8,734 nucleotides of DNA from CAWACC01 sp964390695 (GTDB lineage: Bacteria; Chlamydiota; Chlamydiia; Chlamydiales; Parachlamydiaceae), in NCBI GenBank assembly GCA_964390695.1, contig CAYMKI010000131.1, positions 1 to 8,734 of the forward strand, written 5' to 3'. Numbering within the stretch: the stretch's first letter is position 1; each line of letters begins with the position of its first letter. The notes beneath the pieces were generated by a model. That model had not been told where the DNA came from. It made no database searches and was given only the letters and a program-made list of their open reading frames with translations. The translations under genes were made by a program, and so were the position numbers. This document shows positions 1 to 6,470 of the stretch, one piece after another.

Positions 1-8
1 CATTTACC

Positions 9-74
9 CAGGGGCGCGTTGCCCCTTCGGGGCCACCTTCCCCTGAGCTACCGTCTTTCGCCCCATTCTGGGGC
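9..74. repeat. GC-rich palindromic element overlapping the 3' end of the DUF2851 gene
   Basis: Three GC-rich inverted pairs are packed here. An outer stem CAGGGG (9-14) pairs with CCCCTG (40-45). It encloses a stem GCCCC (21-25)/GGGGC (29-33) with a TTC loop. A third stem GCCCC (60-64)/GGGGC (70-74) with loop ATTCT lies inside the end of the coding sequence. The TAG stop of the minus-strand gene (48-50) falls between the second and third hairpins, so the last codons (APEWGERR) are probably encoded by the repeat. No T-run follows on the minus strand, so it is not a classical intrinsic terminator. It resembles the short palindromic units dispersed in many PVC-group genomes; that comparison is from memory. 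The window edge hides the true left boundary. Confidence 0.55.
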
Positions 75-1556
75 TCGTGTTTTTTGTAGCGGGAACTGCT
101 GATGAGCCTGACTTTGGTGGGATATGAACTTTTCGACAAAAGGACAACCCTCGCAGCTGGATTCATAGTGTAGGCAATAATCCTTATGCAGCTGATAGGC
201 TCCCTGTTCTAAATCGGCTTTCAATAGGATATCTCCCTTGGCTGTGTCTCCAAAAAACCTATGCTGTAAATAACGCAGCTTATGTCTTTCCGCGGAAGCC
301 AAAGTGGCATAAAAATGAAAAAATGCCTCTGCTTCTTCAGAGCAGCCTCTTGCAGAAATGGCCTGATAGAGCAAGGGCAACACGGTGTTTTTGATAACCT
401 CAAGTTTGAGAGGCGCTCCCCAGAGAGGCAGATACTCCTCCTTTGCGTTTTCTTCAAAGGCAAAATGCCGGTTCCAATACGCGTCGGCATACGCAGGCAA
501 AATCCGAAGCCACTCTTCTTTCAAAACCCGCCATTTTTTTGCCTTGTGCAATTCACGCCAGGAGGTCGTCCACAGGTTTTCCATTCGGATGTAATACTGT
601 ACTAATTCAGGATCGCAAATCATTTTGACCAGAGCCACCAGCCTTCTTAAAGGATGATTTAAAGGGCGGACCTGTTGGAAGCTCAAGGCAAAATGCGGGC
701 TGTCGGATGCGGTCATAGCATGCATTAAATACAACGTCTTCAGATACCTATAGCTATCCGCTCCGCCCCACTTGGCATGCCAATGGGGTTGAAAAAAGCC
801 GGCCGCGCCCATAGCTATGGCGAGCAAGGCAGATTCTCCCCTCTCTTTTAAAGGGTATAGATATAAAAACATGCGCAAAAATACTTCTGTGTTGTTCTTG
901 TACCCGAAAGCCATGGCTATGCCCGAAGCAAAATACAAACGGGGATCTTCGACCCACCCAGAGATATATTCATGCTTCTGCACCAACCTCCAGGCAGCGG
1001 CGCTGCGAAAAAAATGCTGGGCCGCCTCTTTGGATAACTGTGCAAATACACCTTGCGCGCATCTACCCGTGCCTGAACATACCTTGTGCGGATATAAGTC
1101 TATGTCGATGATCCGGCTCAACTTCTCCAATGGTATTTTGAAAGCCTTTTCCAAGAATGTTTGTGGAACATGGCGTTGACTGCTGGTATAAATACCTTTG
1201 CCGGAGGCGGAAGCCCATAACACCACATGCAAAATAACTCCATTGTAGCGGGGATCTGCATGATGACCGTGATAATACCAGTCGGATGAAACCAGATGGA
1301 TCTCAATATCGCCTCTGACTTCCCTGCCGTCGATGATGAGATGTGCTTTCAAAAAATCAGGGCCGGCATTCTGATTCCAAATACCGGGCGAAATCACCGC
1401 GATCTCCTGTCCTTCAGCTGTTTTTAGAGCGTGAAAATAGCGCTGCTCCAACCATGCAGCCTGCAGATGGCGTTCTGTGAGAAAACAATAAGCAGCTTTT
1501 ACTTCGGCAAGCGAAGCGGCTTGAGGATCGAGAAGGCGGCGATAAAAATTTTGCAT
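48..1556 (-). CDS. DUF2851 family protein
   Basis: The 502-residue product matches the DUF2851 family (Pfam PF11013), which is of unknown function and which I know mainly from Bacteroidetes and PVC bacteria. The family signature is near the N-terminus: GQEIAVISPGIWNQNAGPDF (about 49-68), then GDIEIHLVSSDWYYHGH (82-98) and DPRYNGVILHVV (101-112). Two cysteine groups stand out: CSGTGRC (160-166) and C461-x6-C468-x2-C471 near the C-terminus. The second group is conserved in the family as I remember it and could bind a metal or Fe-S cluster (inference). No signal peptide or membrane helix is visible, so it is probably cytosolic. The ATG at 1556 is supported by an in-frame TAA 18 bases upstream, but it has no Shine-Dalgarno sequence. 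The last residues (APEWGERR) overlap a GC-rich palindromic repeat and may be a repeat-derived tail. It lies downstream of two F-box-like genes on the same strand but is separated by 266 bp with an inverted repeat, so co-transcription is doubtful. Confidence 0.9.
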   Translation of the reverse strand: MQNFYRRLLDPQAASLAEVKAAYCFLTERHLQAAWLEQRYFHALKTAEGQEIAVISPGIWNQNAGPDFLKAHLIIDGREVRGDIEIHLVSSDWYYHGHHADPRYNGVILHVVLWASASGKGIYTSSQRHVPQTFLEKAFKIPLEKLSRIIDIDLYPHKVCSGTGRCAQGVFAQLSKEAAQHFFRSAAAWRLVQKHEYISGWVEDPRLYFASGIAMAFGYKNNTEVFLRMFLYLYPLKERGESALLAIAMGAAGFFQPHWHAKWGGADSYRYLKTLYLMHAMTASDSPHFALSFQQVRPLNHPLRRLVALVKMICDPELVQYYIRMENLWTTSWRELHKAKKWRVLKEEWLRILPAYADAYWNRHFAFEENAKEEYLPLWGAPLKLEVIKNTVLPLLYQAISARGCSEEAEAFFHFYATLASAERHKLRYLQHRFFGDTAKGDILLKADLEQGAYQLHKDYCLHYESSCEGCPFVEKFISHQSQAHQQFPLQKTRAPEWGERR

Positions 1557-1562
1557 AACAAA

Positions 1563-1591
1563 ATTAAAATTTTAACAACCATTTATTGCAA
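1563..1591 (-). promoter_or_regulatory. Possible promoter of the DUF2851 gene (leaderless)
   Basis: Read on the minus strand, TTGCAA (1591-1586) and TTTAAT (1568-1563) are separated by 17 bases, fair matches to the sigma70/chlamydial sigma66 -35 and -10 boxes. The -10 box ends only 6 bases before the ATG, so transcription would begin at or next to the start codon. That agrees with the missing Shine-Dalgarno sequence. The region is AT-rich and chance matches are likely. Confidence 0.3.
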
Positions 1592-1610
1592 GTGGAAAAT
1601 TTTCCCCACT
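1591..1610. other. Small near-palindrome upstream of the DUF2851 gene
   Basis: AGTGG and CCACT flank a central AAAATTTT, forming a near-symmetric site with a 2-base offset (AGTGG-AAAA / TTTT-CC-CCACT). It lies about 35-55 bases upstream of the DUF2851 start and abuts the candidate -35 box. It could be an operator or simply AT-rich chance symmetry. Confidence 0.25.
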
Positions 1611-1667
1611 CCATACCTCTCGGGTTAACTACTCACCCTATCATAAAACATAAGATAGTGCTCCAGG

Positions 1668-1772
1668 TGAACCACAGAGCCCACAGAGAACACAGAGAGA
1701 TAAATAAATGCAAGCCTGAATAGTATTCATTGAGTTTTGTCCCTCTGTGCTCTCTGTAGGCTCTGTGGTTCA
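1668..1772. repeat. 105-bp CACAGAG-rich inverted repeat
   Basis: Two 32-base arms (1668-1699 and 1741-1772) are inverted copies with 29 of 32 positions matching, around a 41-base AT-rich centre. Each arm contains short internal repeats of ACAGAG (for example ACCACAGAG, CCACAGAG, ACACAGAG). The three arm differences become G-U wobbles if the minus strand is transcribed, so the minus-strand RNA could form an uninterrupted 32-bp stem. The element lies 50 bp after the stop of the 1823-3112 gene and could act as its 3' hairpin. CACAGAG-type dispersed repeats are widespread in environmental bacteria (from memory). No convincing target-site duplication is visible. Confidence 0.8.
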
Positions 1773-1822
1773 ATAAGTTACGCACTTTTTCCAATGCTGA
1801 ATAGTTACCTCCCAGAAACGTC

Positions 1823-3112
1823 TCAATGTCGCTTGATTTTGGCGTTTAACAATGCCAAGATCTCAGGTGAATAACCGCTTCTTTGTGCAGTCGCATATTG
1901 TTGTTCGGACACCACTTTCACCTTGTTTAAGAAGTCTTTGACCATCGCTTCCGGATATATCAGGGCAAGGGCTGTTGTAAGATTTTTATACGCATATCGA
2001 GAAGACTTCGCAGCTCCTTTAGCGATCATGTACTCCACCATCGCTATGGAATAACGCTCCATCACACTATAAAGAGGAAAACGTGTGGAGCTATTAAAAC
2101 CCGGTTCTGTAATCTTATCTACCAATAGCTTAAACTCCATTTCTGAAATACCTGATTCCATAGCTTGAATCAAATGCCGCTTTTGCATCTTCTCTGCTTT
2201 ATTTAATATCTTCCTAAAAAGGGCTGAAGAATAGTTTTGTGTTAAACCAAATTCCATGATATTCATATCGATGCTATCTAATTCCGACAACACGCCTTCC
2301 AATAACGCCTCAGAGTACCCATTTTTCATCATCTCTAGAAAATCTCTGCTGTCTAATTTTACATCTTTCATTTCCTCATGCATGGCTATGATCAAATGTT
2401 CTGGCACATTCCATTTCAAAGCCATTTTTAAGATTTCATGTTTAAACATCGAAGTATCTGAAGGCATCTGCTGAATAATTGCTTCCGAACACCCGTTCCA
2501 AAATGCTTCGCCTAATAACATCTGAAAGTTCTTAGTAGTGTCTGCTGAAATAATAGAACGAACCGAATTTTCATATCCCTTTTCGGTCAAGCTTTGCCAT
2601 AATGATACAGGGATGCACTTCTTTTTTTGGATCAGGATCTCTATCATCCATAAGACATTTTTTTTTGAATGTTCTGACCGTTTCAGATATTTCTCTACCC
2701 ATTTAGCCTCGATTTTCCTGCCGCCATCTTGATCTATCTGAAATAGAACCTCAGCCTCATTATCTTTGCTATCTAACTTATAGAACTCGGTAAAAAATTT
2801 CAATTTGTCTACAAATTTTTTCTCTTCAAACAAGTCTGGTAGCTTATTCTTACTATTTATTTTCTTGGTAGTCAGAAAAAAATACCGGCAATAGTCTTTT
2901 ATGTAAGCAATGGCTTGCGGCCTGGGATTCTCACCTATTACAGTAATTTGTCTGGTCTGCAAAAATGCGATCCATTGAGGTTTTTCGTAGTCCAATACCA
3001 TTGCTTGAAAGACCTTACATACGCCCATAAATTTGGCCCTTGTCGAATCATTCATCTGAGCCATTATCAGCGGATATATATCTACTGGCAGCTCTAGCAT
3101 TGATGTTATCAT
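1823..3112 (-). CDS. F-box-like protein with C-terminal helical repeats (paralogue 2)
   Basis: The 429-residue protein begins with an F-box-like segment. Residues 8-40 fit the F-box pattern LP-x-[DE]-[IL]-x3-I...D-x3-R-x4-VC/S-[KR]-x-[FW], seen here as LPVDIYPLIMAQM...STRAKFMGVCKVFQAM. A strongly conserved stretch follows (YEKPQW 42-47, LQTRQITVI 51-59, AYIKDYCRYF 69-78). From about residue 222 to the end it is made of roughly 28-32-residue helical units with a recurring turn, for example MMKNGYS (261-267), LTQNYS (290-295), AMESGIS (317-323) and AQRSGYS (409-415). These are ankyrin-like helix-turn-helix units without the ankyrin TPLH signature. No signal peptide or membrane helix is seen. 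The start has AGGA (3122-3119) 6 bases upstream. It lies 48 bp downstream of its paralogue and is probably in the same transcript. F-box proteins recruit substrates to SCF ubiquitin ligases, and amoebal Chlamydiae carry expanded F-box families. A secreted effector role is inferred. Confidence 0.8.
   Translation of the reverse strand: MITSMLELPVDIYPLIMAQMNDSTRAKFMGVCKVFQAMVLDYEKPQWIAFLQTRQITVIGENPRPQAIAYIKDYCRYFFLTTKKINSKNKLPDLFEEKKFVDKLKFFTEFYKLDSKDNEAEVLFQIDQDGGRKIEAKWVEKYLKRSEHSKKNVLWMIEILIQKKKCIPVSLWQSLTEKGYENSVRSIISADTTKNFQMLLGEAFWNGCSEAIIQQMPSDTSMFKHEILKMALKWNVPEHLIIAMHEEMKDVKLDSRDFLEMMKNGYSEALLEGVLSELDSIDMNIMEFGLTQNYSSALFRKILNKAEKMQKRHLIQAMESGISEMEFKLLVDKITEPGFNSSTRFPLYSVMERYSIAMVEYMIAKGAAKSSRYAYKNLTTALALIYPEAMVKDFLNKVKVVSEQQYATAQRSGYSPEILALLNAKIKRH
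1968..2029 (-). repeat. 62-bp exact repeat, copy 1 (in paralogue 2)
   Basis: This block is identical over all 62 bases to 3333-3394 in the neighbouring paralogue. It encodes the segment around IAKGAAKSSRYAYKNLTTAL. There is no synonymous difference, although the genes diverge strongly in their middle parts. Confidence 0.9.
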
Positions 3113-3160
3113 AATAATTCCTATTTTTATATTTCCCTACGTGCTTTCAACTCGTCAAAT

Positions 3161-4498
3161 TCAGCCATGTTCAAATCCAACTTGCCCCTCAATCATTTTG
3201 GATTTAGACTTTAACATTCCCAGGATCTCAGGTGAATACCCGCTTCTTTGTGCAGTAGCATATTGTTGTTCGGACACCGATTTCACCTCGTTTAAGAAGT
3301 CTTTGACCATTGCTTCCGGATATTTCATAGAGAGGGCTGTTGTAAGATTTTTATACGCATATCGAGAAGACTTCGCAGCTCCTTTAGCGATCATCTTTTC
3401 CACTAAATCTCTGGAATATCGCTCCATGATACTGTAAAGGCCTAGAGATCCGAGGGGATCGGACTCTCTTTCTTCGAATCGATCTATCATTTCCACTAAA
3501 AACTCCTCGGAAAAACCCGTATACATAGCTTGTTTAAACTGCTCGATGGTCACCCTTTCTGTTTTCTTTAAAATCAGGCTGCATAGCTCTTGGGAGTATT
3601 TTTGTTGCAATGCGTACACAAGGCATGCTAAACTGACCGTATCTATTTTAGATAAAGCGAATTTCACACACGTCTCAGGATATCCGTACTGGATCAATCT
3701 CTGAAAAATGCTTGTACTCATTTTTTGATGGGTTGTATATTCCATTTTTTCAAGCATGGCTTTGATCACAGCTTCAGGCGCTTTCATATCCAAAGCCGTT
3801 TTCACATAAGGATTTCCAAATTCGAGGACATTCTCCAGCATCTGCAGACTAAATTGAACAGAACACCCTTTATTCAAGGATTCTATGAATATTTTACCAT
3901 ATGTTAAAGTATAACAACCCGCTGAATTTATGGAGAGAATCCTATCTTGAAACTCTTGAGCATTTAAACTCCTTAATATAGTTATTGGGAGAGGTTTCTT
4001 ATTTTGAAACAAGACATCAATCATCCATCTTGCAACATCCTTCGAATGGTTTTCCCATGCCAGATAATTTTTCACAAACGTAGAGTTGAGTTGTCTTCCA
4101 GCATCTTGATCGATCAGAAATCTAACCTCTTCATTATCAGTTTGATCTCTAACAATAACCGAAGTCATTGTATCTACAGTTATGTTATCTATTTGATTTT
4201 TTGCTTCAAATATGTCTCGGGAAATATCGATACAAGGTATGTTTTTCTGTGTAAATGTCTTCAAAAAATACCGGCAATAGTCTTTTATGTAAGCTATGAC
4301 TTGCGGCCTGGGATTGTCACTGATTACCGTAATTTGTCTGGTCTGCAAAAATGCGGTCCATTGAGGTTTTTCGTAATCCAATACCATTGCTTGAATGGCT
4401 TTACATACGCCCAACAATTTGCCTCTAGTCGAATCAGTCATACGGCCTAAAATGAGGGGGTATAAATCTCCTGGCAGGTCTAAAATCGGCGATATCAT
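3161..4498 (-). CDS. F-box-like protein with C-terminal helical repeats (paralogue 1)
   Basis: This 445-residue protein is a paralogue of its neighbour. The first 78 residues are about 76% identical (59/78), and the segment 354-429 matches residues 347-422 of the neighbour at 64/76. The middle, about 80-340, is much more diverged. The F-box-like segment is at 8-40 (LPGDLYPLILGRM...STRGKLLGVCKAIQAM). C-terminal helical units carry the turn seen in its neighbour: IQYGYP (269-274), LQQKYS (297-302), AMYTGFS (324-330) and AQRSGYS (415-421). It has a 16-residue tail (about 430-445) that extends past the neighbour's end. The ATG at 4498 has GAAGGA (4510-4505) 6 bases upstream. A weak -35/-10 pair (TAGACA at 4570-4565, TATGTA about 16 bases on) may serve the two-gene unit, and a stable small hairpin lies in the leader. 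A role as a host-targeted ubiquitin ligase adaptor is inferred from the domain; type III secretion cannot be read from the sequence. Confidence 0.8.
   Translation of the reverse strand: MISPILDLPGDLYPLILGRMTDSTRGKLLGVCKAIQAMVLDYEKPQWTAFLQTRQITVISDNPRPQVIAYIKDYCRYFLKTFTQKNIPCIDISRDIFEAKNQIDNITVDTMTSVIVRDQTDNEEVRFLIDQDAGRQLNSTFVKNYLAWENHSKDVARWMIDVLFQNKKPLPITILRSLNAQEFQDRILSINSAGCYTLTYGKIFIESLNKGCSVQFSLQMLENVLEFGNPYVKTALDMKAPEAVIKAMLEKMEYTTHQKMSTSIFQRLIQYGYPETCVKFALSKIDTVSLACLVYALQQKYSQELCSLILKKTERVTIEQFKQAMYTGFSEEFLVEMIDRFEERESDPLGSLGLYSIMERYSRDLVEKMIAKGAAKSSRYAYKNLTTALSMKYPEAMVKDFLNEVKSVSEQQYATAQRSGYSPEILGMLKSKSKMIEGQVGFEHG
3333..3394 (-). repeat. 62-bp exact repeat, copy 2 (in paralogue 1)
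   Basis: This is the identical partner of 1968-2029. The same reading frame is used in both genes, so it reflects paralogy with recent duplication or gene conversion rather than an inserted element. Confidence 0.9.
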
Positions 4499-4521
4499 GA
4501 TGGTTCCTTCAATGTTGTTAT

Positions 4522-4537
4522 GAGTCCCGTAGGACTT
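4522..4537 (-). promoter_or_regulatory. Leader hairpin with UNCG-type loop upstream of the F-box-like pair
   Basis: On the minus strand AGTCC and GGACT form a 5-bp stem closed on a TACG loop (C-UACG-G in RNA, an UNCG-class tetraloop known to be unusually stable). It sits about 25-38 bases upstream of the ATG at 4498, just before the ribosome binding site. It could affect translation or mRNA stability. The stem is short and may be fortuitous. Confidence 0.35.
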
Positions 4538-4716
4538 GTTGCTACATATAAATAAAAAAACGACTGTCTAAAGCCACATAGAATCCAAAAACCCAGTTAT
4601 TTCGTCAATAATATTTTGATTTATTTTTATTCGTTTTTCCAGTATTATCATCTTCAGACATATACTCTGAACAAACAACCTAAATTTTTAAATCACATAT
4701 CTTTGTAAAGGTTTTT

Positions 4717-5812
4717 ATGCAAAATGAATTAGTCCAACGATTGAAAAATATCGACGAGAGATTCCTGCAAATGTCGAGGTATCTTTGACTTGGCTTCGAA
4801 GGAAGCAAAAGTCAAAGAGCTTGAAGCCAAAATGGAATCTCAAGATTTTTGGAATGACAACGACAAGGCCCAAAAAATCATCGCCGAATGCAATGCCCTG
4901 CGCGCCTGGACGGTGCCCTACCACAACCTAAAAACATCCTTTAATGATGTCCGTGAACTCCTGCCTGAAGCCTATGAAATGGATGACCAGGCCCTCATCG
5001 CGGATTTATTGAAGGAACTCGACCGGGTGGATAAAGAACTTAATGACCTGGAAATCCGAAAAATGTTATCCGGGGAATTAGACAACAAAAACTGCTTCCT
5101 GAGCATCAACTCCGGAGCAGGCGGAACCGAAGCGTGTGATTGGGCCCTGATGCTGTCGCGTATGTACCAACGCTGGGCAGCCAAAAGAAAGTGGAAAGTT
5201 GACATCATCGACAGTGTCGATGGCGACGTGGCCGGCATTAAAAGCATCACCTTGAAATTTACCGGCGACTTTGCCTATGGGTATGCCAAGGCGGAAAAAG
5301 GAGTGCATCGGCTCGTCCGTATCTCCCCTTTTGATGCCAACGCCAAACGGCACACCAGCTTTGCCTCTGTAGATGTCAGCCCCGAAATTACCGATGACAT
5401 ACAGGTGGAAATACGCCCCGATGATATCCGCATCGACACCTTCCGCTCTTCAGGCGCTGGCGGACAGCATGTACAGAAGACGGACTCGGCGGTGCGCATC
5501 ACGCACCAGCCAACCGGCATTGTCGTGACATGCCAAGGGGAGAGAAGCCAGTTGCAAAATAAAGAGACCTGTTTTAAAATGTTGCGTTCCAAACTTTATG
5601 AAATGGAAGTTTTGGAAAGAGAAAGAAAAATCCAAGAAATAGGTGGCGAAAAGAAAGAAATCGCCTGGGGTAGTCAAATCCGAAACTACGTATTTCAGCC
5701 CTATACTTTGGTTAAAGACACCCGTACCAAATATGAATCCGGCAACATCAATGCCGTCATGGATGGGGACTTGGATGATTTTGTTAACGCTTATTTGAAA
5801 GAAAAAGGGTGA
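4717..5812 (+). CDS. prfB: Peptide chain release factor 2 (programmed +1 frameshift)
   Basis: RF2 recognises UGA and UAA stop codons in the ribosomal A site and triggers release of the finished protein. Translation starts at ATG 4717, preceded by AAAGG (4707-4711) with a 5-base spacer. It runs 23 codons to an in-frame TGA at 4786-4788 and continues after a +1 shift (4787 onward) to TGA 5810-5812. The joined product is 364 residues, essentially the E. coli length (365). The SPF anticodon-like tripeptide is at 203-205, in HRLVRISPFDANAKRHTSF, and marks RF2 rather than RF1. The peptidyl-tRNA hydrolysis motif GGQ is at 248-250, in SGAGGQHVQKTDSAVR. The glutamine side chain is normally N5-methylated by PrmC. 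The gene ends 7 bases before an acetyltransferase gene whose ribosome binding site overlaps its last codons. An annotation that starts at 4787-4790 would wrongly drop the 23-residue N-terminus. Confidence 0.97.
4776..4789 (+). promoter_or_regulatory. prfB: prfB autoregulatory +1 frameshift site
   Basis: GAGG (4776-4779), TAT, then CTT TGA C (4783-4789) reproduces the classical RF2 recoding site: an internal Shine-Dalgarno-like sequence three bases before the slippery CTT, an in-frame UGA, and a following C that weakens termination. When RF2 is scarce, ribosomes pause at UGA and slip to UUU in the +1 frame, so synthesis is self-adjusting. The internal Shine-Dalgarno (GAGG) is shorter than the E. 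coli AGGGGG. Confidence 0.95.
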
Positions 5813-5819
5813 GTACATT

Positions 5820-6347
5820 ATGCATAATTTGCCTCAAGATCCAGAAATCGTGACCGTAGAAGGATTGGATATTCGATATACAGAGCTCAGCGACGGAAAA
5901 CATCTGCGCGATTGGCTGAGAGAGCCTAACGTCCTGCGCTGGTTTCCCATGTGCGATGATGTCGAAATCGACGATGCCGTCAACCGATGGATCAGCTTTG
6001 CCCGTTACAAATGCAGCCTTACAGCCACCATGAATGGCGAGCCCTGCGGAATAGTAACCCTCTATCTGCAGCCTTATCGCAAACTCGCCCACCAGTGTGA
6101 GTTCGGCATTATCGTCAGTGAACAGCACCGCGGTAAAGGCATCGGCGGCCATCTGATCAAAAACGCCATCAATCTAGCCAAAAACTACTTCCGCATCGAG
6201 CTGATGCATCTTCAGGTGTACGCAGAAAACCCTGCTATGCGCCTGTATTCTCGCTGGGGATTCAAAGAATTCGGCCGTCAAACGCACTGGATCAAAGAAG
6301 CTCCGGAAGACTATCGCGCGCGCGTTTTCATGGAAAGATTCATCTAA
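5820..6347 (+). CDS. GNAT family N-acetyltransferase
   Basis: This 175-residue protein is a GCN5-related acetyltransferase. The acetyl-CoA pyrophosphate loop is clear: HRGKGIGG (103-110), preceded by the beta strand CEFGIIVS (93-100). Motif B follows as LQVYAENPAMRLYSRWGFKE (131-150), where the N-x-x-A/M-x-x-L-Y-x-x-x-G-F pattern is standard for the fold. It would transfer acetyl from acetyl-CoA to an amine, but the acceptor cannot be read from the sequence. It starts 7 bases after the prfB stop; its ribosome binding site (AAAAAGGG, 5802-5809) lies within the last prfB codons, so translation is probably coupled. In Chlamydia a YhhY-like acetyltransferase (CT458) sits next to prfB (CT459). This conserved pairing suggests orthology, but I give no symbol because the substrate is unproven. 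Confidence 0.9.
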   Translation: MHNLPQDPEIVTVEGLDIRYTELSDGKHLRDWLREPNVLRWFPMCDDVEIDDAVNRWISFARYKCSLTATMNGEPCGIVTLYLQPYRKLAHQCEFGIIVSEQHRGKGIGGHLIKNAINLAKNYFRIELMHLQVYAENPAMRLYSRWGFKEFGRQTHWIKEAPEDYRARVFMERFI

Positions 6348-6353
6348 GACGTA

Positions 6354-6372
6354 GCGAGGCCGCGCGCCTCGC
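6354..6372 (+). repeat. GC-rich hairpin after the prfB-acetyltransferase unit
   Basis: GCGAGGC (6354-6360) and GCCTCGC (6366-6372) form a perfect 7-bp stem with a CGCGC loop, starting 7 bases after the acetyltransferase stop. GTAG (6351-6354) and CTAC (6375-6378) suggest an extended stem with a bulge. There is no T-run, so if it ends transcription it does so with a factor or by protecting the 3' end. It may be another dispersed palindromic unit. Confidence 0.55.
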
Positions 6373-6470
6373 CACTACTCCACACCCTATACACCTATAC
6401 ATCTAGGATAGCAGCACCCTTATATACTGGTTGAGTCTCTATTAACCAATAATATTATAAGGAGCTCTTC

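Noticed and set aside
282..1179. Plus-strand ORFs of 107 and 120 codons inside the DUF2851 gene
   Set aside because: They are shadows of the minus-strand frame, with no plausible domain or ribosome binding site.
1668..1772. A CRISPR-like array, because of the short repeated CACAGAG units
   Set aside because: The units are shorter than CRISPR repeats, have no regular spacers, and belong to two inverted arms. No cas genes are present.
4004..4450. A 148-codon plus-strand ORF opposite the 3161-4498 gene
   Set aside because: It is antisense to the conserved F-box-like coding sequence, and its translation mirrors the paralogue's conserved N-terminal block with no recognisable domain.
4616..4648. 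Promoter TTGATT / TATTAT upstream of prfB
   Set aside because: The spacer is 21 bases, outside the usual 16-18, and the region is very AT-rich.
4717..4788. prfB as a broken gene because of the early in-frame TGA
   Set aside because: The CTT-TGA-C context with upstream GAGG is the conserved programmed frameshift site of RF2; the joined protein is full-length with intact SPF and GGQ motifs.
5450..6152. Two overlapping minus-strand ORFs of 122 codons opposite prfB and the acetyltransferase gene
   Set aside because: Both lie antisense to well-supported genes with intact family motifs; no independent coding signal is visible.
6431..6458. Promoter TTGAGT-N16-TATTAT before the micro-ORF
   Set aside because: Transcription would start inside or after the Shine-Dalgarno (6459-6464), which is inconsistent with that site being used; probably chance in AT-rich DNA.
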